Shown piece by piece: positions 11,828-16,050 of a stretch of DNA of 16,050 nt. Numbering within the stretch: position 1 is the first letter of the stretch; every line of letters begins with the position of its first letter. Location: the NCBI GenBank assembly GCA_002435955.1, contig DIWZ01000010.1, positions 9,336-25,385 on the forward strand. The letters are read 5' to 3'. This DNA comes from Pelobacter sp. UBA6093. Its GTDB lineage: Bacteria > Desulfobacterota > Desulfuromonadia > Desulfuromonadales > Syntrophotaleaceae. The notes beneath the pieces were generated by a model. That model did no database searches, was not told where the DNA came from, and saw only the letters and a program-made list of their open reading frames with translations. Both the position numbers and the translations under genes were made by a program.

Positions 11828-13756
11828 TCAGGCCGTTTCATCAAGGTGCAATGCTTCCCAGCGTTGGTAAAGATCGGCAATTTCACCCTGCAAAGTTTCG
11901 TAATCTTCCGCCACCTGCCGGGAACGTTGGGGGTCATCATATAACCGGGGATCGGCCAGTGCGGCTTCCAACTGCGCCAGATTCTGTTCCGCGGCTTCGA
12001 TCAGTGTTTCCAATTCAGCAAGTTGTTTTTGCCGCCGCCGTTCCTCGCGTTTAGCCTCCTTGCGACCTTCGTAGGAAGCTGTCGAAGAAGCGAGCGTCTT
12101 GTCATCTGCGGCAGCCATAGCAATCTGGCGCCGTTCCACGCGTTCGGACGAATGACTGAGGTCTCCCCCGGCTGCCTTGTCCCGAAGGAAATCCTCATAG
12201 TTGCCAAGGTGAGACACGGCTTGACCACTACCGACCTCAATGACGCGCGTCGCCAGGCGGTCGACGAAATAGCGGTCGTGGGACACAAATACCAGGGTAC
12301 CCTGGTAAGCCAGCAAAGAACGCAACAGGACGTCCTTGGATTGCAGGTCGAGATGGTTGGTCGGTTCGTCCAGCAACAGCAAATTGGCCGGCCGCAGCAA
12401 CAGTATGGCCAAAGCCAGGCGGTTGCGTTCGCCGCCCGAGAGTACCGATACCGGTTTGTGCACATCGTCGCCGGAAAATAAAAAGGCACCCAGAATGTCG
12501 CGCACCCGCGGCACCATGTCAAAGGGCGCTGCAGACGTCAACTCCTCCAGGGCTGTACGAGCGGGATTCAAGACCCTTGCCTGGTCCTGGGCAAAGTAGG
12601 CCAGATTTAAATTGTGCCCCTCCCGTCGGCAACCACTTCTCGGTGCTTCACAACCAGCCAGCAAGCGCATCAGGGTCGACTTACCGGCACCGTTGGCGCC
12701 GACCAGTGCCACACGTTCGCCCCGCTCGATACTCAGGGAGACGTCCCGCAATACACTTAACGGCCCATAGCCGTGCTCGATGTCCTCCAGCTCCAACGCC
12801 AGTCGCCCGCCCTTGGGCGGAACAGGAAACTGGAACGCGATACTTTTGCGTTCAGGCGGGACTTCGATGCGATCGATCTTTTCGAGCTGCTTGATGCGGC
12901 TCTGCACCTGGGTAGCCTTGTTGGCCTGATAACGGAAGCGGCCAATGAAGGATTCGATGCGGGCGATCTCTTCATCCTGACGCATACGTGCGGCTCGCAG
13001 AGCGCTGATACGCTGCTCCCGTTCAACCAGGTAGGCGCTGTAGTTGCCGGAATACTCAGTTAAGGCTCCGTTCCACAGTTCCACGATGCGACCTACAACC
13101 CGATCGAGGAAAAACCGGTCATGGGATACCAGCACTACGGCAAACGGGTAGTCGGCCAGATAGTTTTCGAGCCAATCCCGTGCCGGTAGATCCAGGTGGT
13201 TGGTCGGTTCGTCGAGCAGCAGCAGATTGGGTCTCTGCAGCAGCAGTTTGGCCAGGGCAATACGCATCTGCCAGCCACCGGAGAACTGCTCGCAGGGTTT
13301 TTGCCAATCGTTTTCGACAAATCCAAGCCCCCCCAGAACCCGGCCGATCTCAGACTCCACGGCATAGCCGCCGCGATGACGAAAAACGTCCTGTACCACT
13401 GCGTAGCGTTCCAGCAACGCCGGTGGGCTGTCGGCACCGATTCGCGCTTCCAGGGATCGCAGCTCCGCTTCCAGAGACATGAGCTCCGAAAGGGCCGAGC
13501 GCACCTCTTCGAAAAGGCTGCGCCCGGCATGCACCAGGCCATCCTGCGGCAAATAGCCGATGGTCGTACAACGGGCACTCTGTACCTCGCCATCATCGAC
13601 CGCCACCTCGCCGGCCAGAATTTTCAGCAAGGTGGTCTTACCCGTGCCGTTCTCTCCGCAAAGACCGATACGATCAGCGAGCCGGATATGCCAGTTGATA
13701 CCGGCGAACAGGCGCCTGTCTCCAAAATCCTTTATAATATTTCTCAGTTGCAGCAT
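11828..13756 (-). CDS. ABC-F ATPase, YheS-like
   Basis: A 642-aa soluble twin-ATPase without membrane segments, a ribosome-associated ABC-F protein. First domain: Walker A GENGTGKT (34-41), signature QFSGGWQMR (157-165), Walker B/catalytic Glu LLLLDEPTNHLD (Glu183). Linker (about 243-305): charged helical P-site tRNA interaction motif with RFRYQANKATQVQSRIKQLE. Second domain: Walker A GANGAGKS (353-360), LSGGE (439-443), LLLLDEPTNHLD (Glu464). Residues ~565-635 are a C-terminal coiled coil with DPRLYDDPQ, most like E. coli YheS by eye. Such factors act on the ribosomal E site to relieve stalled translation; the exact role of YheS is less settled. It is the first gene of the left-running cluster. 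Its ribosome site is weak (aaagag), and a TATAAA lies 8-13 bases before the ATG. Confidence 0.93.
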   Translation of the reverse strand: MLQLRNIIKDFGDRRLFAGINWHIRLADRIGLCGENGTGKTTLLKILAGEVAVDDGEVQSARCTTIGYLPQDGLVHAGRSLFEEVRSALSELMSLEAELRSLEARIGADSPPALLERYAVVQDVFRHRGGYAVESEIGRVLGGLGFVENDWQKPCEQFSGGWQMRIALAKLLLQRPNLLLLDEPTNHLDLPARDWLENYLADYPFAVVLVSHDRFFLDRVVGRIVELWNGALTEYSGNYSAYLVEREQRISALRAARMRQDEEIARIESFIGRFRYQANKATQVQSRIKQLEKIDRIEVPPERKSIAFQFPVPPKGGRLALELEDIEHGYGPLSVLRDVSLSIERGERVALVGANGAGKSTLMRLLAGCEAPRSGCRREGHNLNLAYFAQDQARVLNPARTALEELTSAAPFDMVPRVRDILGAFLFSGDDVHKPVSVLSGGERNRLALAILLLRPANLLLLDEPTNHLDLQSKDVLLRSLLAYQGTLVFVSHDRYFVDRLATRVIEVGSGQAVSHLGNYEDFLRDKAAGGDLSHSSERVERRQIAMAAADDKTLASSTASYEGRKEAKREERRRQKQLAELETLIEAAEQNLAQLEAALADPRLYDDPQRSRQVAEDYETLQGEIADLYQRWEALHLDETA

Positions 13757-14093
13757 GGCTCTTTTTATAGCACAATAGAAGCGCAGGTAAAACCTCGAAA
13801 CCGACGACCATCCTTCCGGAAGACTCTTTCCTCTCGTTCGTCAGTTCTTTATCTGTTTGTGCGGTTTTATTTTCGAGGTTTACCAACCCTTTTCAATTTA
13901 TGCTGTCGGGCCCTTTGGCCTGACCATATAAAGAGTATCAACGGCCTTTCCGCGCTGTGCTCCTCCAGCGAATGCCACCACCCTGTCGGGCTAGTGGGAC
14001 GATTCGTCCGGAGCGGAAAAGCTGATAAGCCGAATTGTTTTCGGCCCTCACCTATTTTAGTGGCTGCCGCTCGCGACAGTCGGAAGGATTTTT
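13757..14093. other. Divergent intergenic region between abc-f and RNase E/G genes
   Basis: 337 bases with no credible gene. It holds an inverted repeat, ggtaaaacctcgaaa (13786-13800) and tttcgaggtttacc (13871-13884), one base short of perfect, spanning the ABC-F upstream side. TATAAA on the minus strand (13769-13764) is a possible ABC-F -10. On the plus strand TATAAA at 13927-13932 is a possible -10 for the RNase gene, without a clear -35; it would leave a leader of about 155 bases with small hairpins (ggacga/tcgtcc, and gccga/tcggc near 14030-14046). RNase E is known in enterobacteria to control itself through its 5' leader; whether that applies here is unknown. Confidence 0.5.
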
Positions 14094-16050
14094 ATGACCA
14101 AAAAAATGCTCATCAACGCGACTCATCCTGAGGAGCATAGGGTTGCCATTGTCGAAGACGGGATCCTGACCGAACTCGATATCGAAATATCCGGAAGAGA
14201 ACAGACCAAAAGCAATATTTACAAGGCCGTCGTGGCCCGTGTCGAAACGGGACTACAGGCGGCCTTTGTCGATTATGGCAGTGATCGCCTCGGATTTCTC
14301 CAGATCGGAGAAATCCACCCGAGTTTTTTCAAAGCCGCCGAGGGGCGGGTTGAACCGGGCAAACGCCCCCGCATCAACGACCTGCTGCGGCGCGGCCAGG
14401 AGATCCTGGTACAGATCGTCAAGGAGGAACGCGGCACCAAGGGGGCGGCCCTGACAACCTTCCTTTCCCTGCCAGGCCGTTACATGGTTCTGATGCCCGA
14501 ATCCGACACCAAAGGCATTTCGCGTAAAATCGAGAAAGAATCGGATCGCAAGAAGCTCAAGGAGCTCATGAACAGCCTGGATATCCCCGAGGATATGGGC
14601 TACATCGTGCGCACCGCCGGCAGCACCCAGAAAAAAGCCGATCTCAAAAGAGACGTCGACTATCTGTTGCGTTTGTACAACAAGATCCAAACCCTTTCCA
14701 GCACTACCAAGGCACCGGCCCTTATTTACAAGGAATCGAACCTGGTCATCCGCTCCATTCGCGACTATTTCAGCGATGACATGGACGAGGTCCTGGTGGA
14801 TGATGCCCGGGTGGCCGCCGAAGCACTGGAATTTTTCCAGGAAGTCATGCCCGAATATGCCGAACTGGTAAAACTGCACCAGGAACGCCGGCCGATTTTC
14901 GCCCGCTACCAGATCGAAGAGCAGATAGAATCCATCACCAAAAACAAGGTCATGCTCCCTTCGGGCGGATCCGTGGTCATCGACACCACCGAAGCGTTGG
15001 TAGCCATCGACGTCAACTCCGGAAAAATGGCCAGCGAGCAAGGGGTGGAAGGCACCGCCTACAAGACCAACCTGGAAGCAGCCATCGAAACGGCTCGCCA
15101 GTTGCGCCTGCGTGATCTCGGGGGGTTGGTGGTCATCGATTTCATCGACATGCGTGACCGCAAACATATCCGCGAGGTAGAAAAGACCCTTAAAGACGCC
15201 ATGAAAATGGACAAGGCCAGGGTCACCATTGGTCGCATCAGCCAGTTCGGACTGCTTGAAATGAGCCGCCAGCGTATCAAGGCCGCTCTGGCCGAAGCTT
15301 CATTTGAAGTTTGTCCACACTGCAACGGCAGTGGTAAGATCAAGACGGTTGAGGCCCAGTCGCTGTCGTTTTTGCGCCGGATTCATGCGGGTCTGGCCAA
15401 GGGCCATATCGGCCGGGTGGAGGCCATGGTCCCCCTTGACGTCGCCAGCTACCTTCTCAACAACAAACGTACCGAGCTTTTGCACATAGAACAAAACAAC
15501 GATATCCGTATTCATATCAAAGCTTGCCCCGACTACAAAAATAGCCAGGGTGAGATCGAATTTTACAAACGTGAAAAGGAAACGGCGCAGGCCACCGCCT
15601 ACATCGAAGCCAGTCACGCCATGGCCGAAGCCAGTCACGCCATGGCCGAAGCCAACGACAGCCAGCCAACCGAAGAGCCCGAAGCGGAAGAAAAACCAGC
15701 AAAACGCAAACGTCGCCCGCGCAGGCGTCGCAAATCCAATGGTGCGGACACTCCCGCTGCAACCTCTGGCCAGGAAGCGTCGGCGGCCCATGACGCAGAC
15801 ACGGCCCCTTCCGCATTACATACTGCCGAGCAAGCCCAGGACCAGCCGTTGTTTGCAGAATCCCTCCCTGCAGAAGCAGAAGAGGCCAAAGAACTTGCAC
15901 TGGACGCATCCATCCCCACAACCAGTGCCGAAACTGTGCCGGTTGCAGCCGAACATCCGGAAAAACCTGCGAGACCCAGGCCCCGTCCCCGTCGTCGCAA
16001 ACCGGCCGCAAAAAAAACCCTCGTCCAGCCGGAGACTCAGCCGGAGACTC
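14094..16050 (+). CDS. rng: Ribonuclease E/G, 3' end beyond the window
   Basis: 652 residues are visible and the frame stays open at the window edge. Residues ~36-120 are an S1-type RNA-binding domain inserted in the N-terminus (NIYKAVVARVETGLQAAFVD). The DNase I-like catalytic part contains the magnesium ligands Asp306 (VAIDVNSGK) and Asp349 (VVIDFIDM), followed by the arginine-rich ISQFGLLEMSRQR. CPHC at 407-410 (CPHCNGSGK) is the zinc link for dimer/tetramer assembly. After ~500 comes a low-complexity acidic/Ala tail with basic islands (KRKRRPRRRRK, RPRPRRRKPAAKK), likely RNA- or protein-binding. The enzyme is a 5'-monophosphate-sensing endoribonuclease for mRNA decay and rRNA/tRNA processing. 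The ATG follows ggaagga by five bases. The tail makes it longer than E. coli RNase G (~490). Confidence 0.94.
   Translation, partial: MTKKMLINATHPEEHRVAIVEDGILTELDIEISGREQTKSNIYKAVVARVETGLQAAFVDYGSDRLGFLQIGEIHPSFFKAAEGRVEPGKRPRINDLLRRGQEILVQIVKEERGTKGAALTTFLSLPGRYMVLMPESDTKGISRKIEKESDRKKLKELMNSLDIPEDMGYIVRTAGSTQKKADLKRDVDYLLRLYNKIQTLSSTTKAPALIYKESNLVIRSIRDYFSDDMDEVLVDDARVAAEALEFFQEVMPEYAELVKLHQERRPIFARYQIEEQIESITKNKVMLPSGGSVVIDTTEALVAIDVNSGKMASEQGVEGTAYKTNLEAAIETARQLRLRDLGGLVVIDFIDMRDRKHIREVEKTLKDAMKMDKARVTIGRISQFGLLEMSRQRIKAALAEASFEVCPHCNGSGKIKTVEAQSLSFLRRIHAGLAKGHIGRVEAMVPLDVASYLLNNKRTELLHIEQNNDIRIHIKACPDYKNSQGEIEFYKREKETAQATAYIEASHAMAEASHAMAEANDSQPTEEPEAEEKPAKRKRRPRRRRKSNGADTPAATSGQEASAAHDADTAPSALHTAEQAQDQPLFAESLPAEAEEAKELALDASIPTTSAETVPVAAEHPEKPARPRPRPRRRKPAAKKTLVQPETQPET
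15606..15653 (+). repeat. 21-bp tandem repeat inside the RNase E/G gene
   Basis: A 21-base unit at 15606-15626 is repeated exactly at 15627-15647, with six bases of a third unit after it. It encodes EASHAMA twice plus EA. The perfect DNA identity means a recent duplication in the disordered tail, and copy number may vary between strains. Confidence 0.9.
16026..16050 (+). repeat. 12-bp tandem repeat at the window edge
   Basis: cagccggagact occurs at 16026-16037 and again at 16038-16049, encoding QPET twice in frame. A following c fits the start of a third unit, so the array probably continues beyond the window. Confidence 0.75.

Noticed and set aside
13196..14131. A 311-codon plus-strand frame opposite the ABC-F N-terminus, running into the intergenic region.
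   Set aside because: It overlaps well-supported Walker A and signature motifs on the other strand, overlaps the RNase E/G start and has no domain similarity.
14253..15791. Minus-strand frames of 304 and 163 codons inside the RNase E/G gene.
   Set aside because: RNase E/G on the plus strand is certain from its catalytic Asp residues, S1 domain and CPxC zinc link; these are shadows.

Overview
The window looks like chromosome of a Desulfuromonadia-type bacterium (Geobacter / Pelobacter / Syntrophotalea relatives). This is inferred from the protein families and their arrangement: a short CPxC zinc-ribbon protein, an alanine-zipper lipoprotein, an RNase E/G with an Arg-rich tail, a DUF3524 glycosyltransferase, and an amidase-rph-rdgB run. 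There is no rRNA or tRNA gene, phage gene, recognisable transposase or CRISPR array.

Layout. Positions 1-2160 are a gene-poor, relatively AT-rich stretch bounded by two inverted copies of a ~103-bp hairpin-rich repeat (40-142 and 2057-2160). Between them lie a 51-aa zinc-ribbon gene with a strong terminator and a PhnB-like VOC gene behind a structured leader. Next come a LysM/L,D-transpeptidase gene (+) and, convergent with it, an Lpp-like lipoprotein gene (-), a plausible peptidoglycan-outer membrane tethering pair.

From 3881 to 13756 almost everything is on the minus strand, so it reads from right to left: YheS-type ABC-F ATPase, duplicated PATAN/DUF4388-like protein, macrodomain protein, GTDC1/QTMAN-like glycosyltransferase; then, from an extended -10 promoter, TPR protein, LOG-like TIGR00725 protein, DHH/DHHA1 phosphoesterase; then, from a good sigma-70 promoter, periplasmic amidase, RNase PH and RdgB, with 4-nt or near overlaps. 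At the right edge an RNase E/G gene is transcribed divergently from the ABC-F gene and runs off the window.

Themes. Several minus-strand genes plus the right-edge gene concern RNA, translation and nucleotide housekeeping: ABC-F (ribosome), QTMAN-like (queuosine in tRNA), macrodomain (ADP-ribose), DHH phosphoesterase, RNase PH, RdgB, RNase E/G. The rest concern the cell envelope. No clear defence or mobile system is visible. The least explained items are the inverted repeat pair around the left segment, the structured leader of the VOC gene, the macrodomain/QTMAN pairing and the duplicated protein beside it. All functional calls come from reading the sequence; no database search was run.
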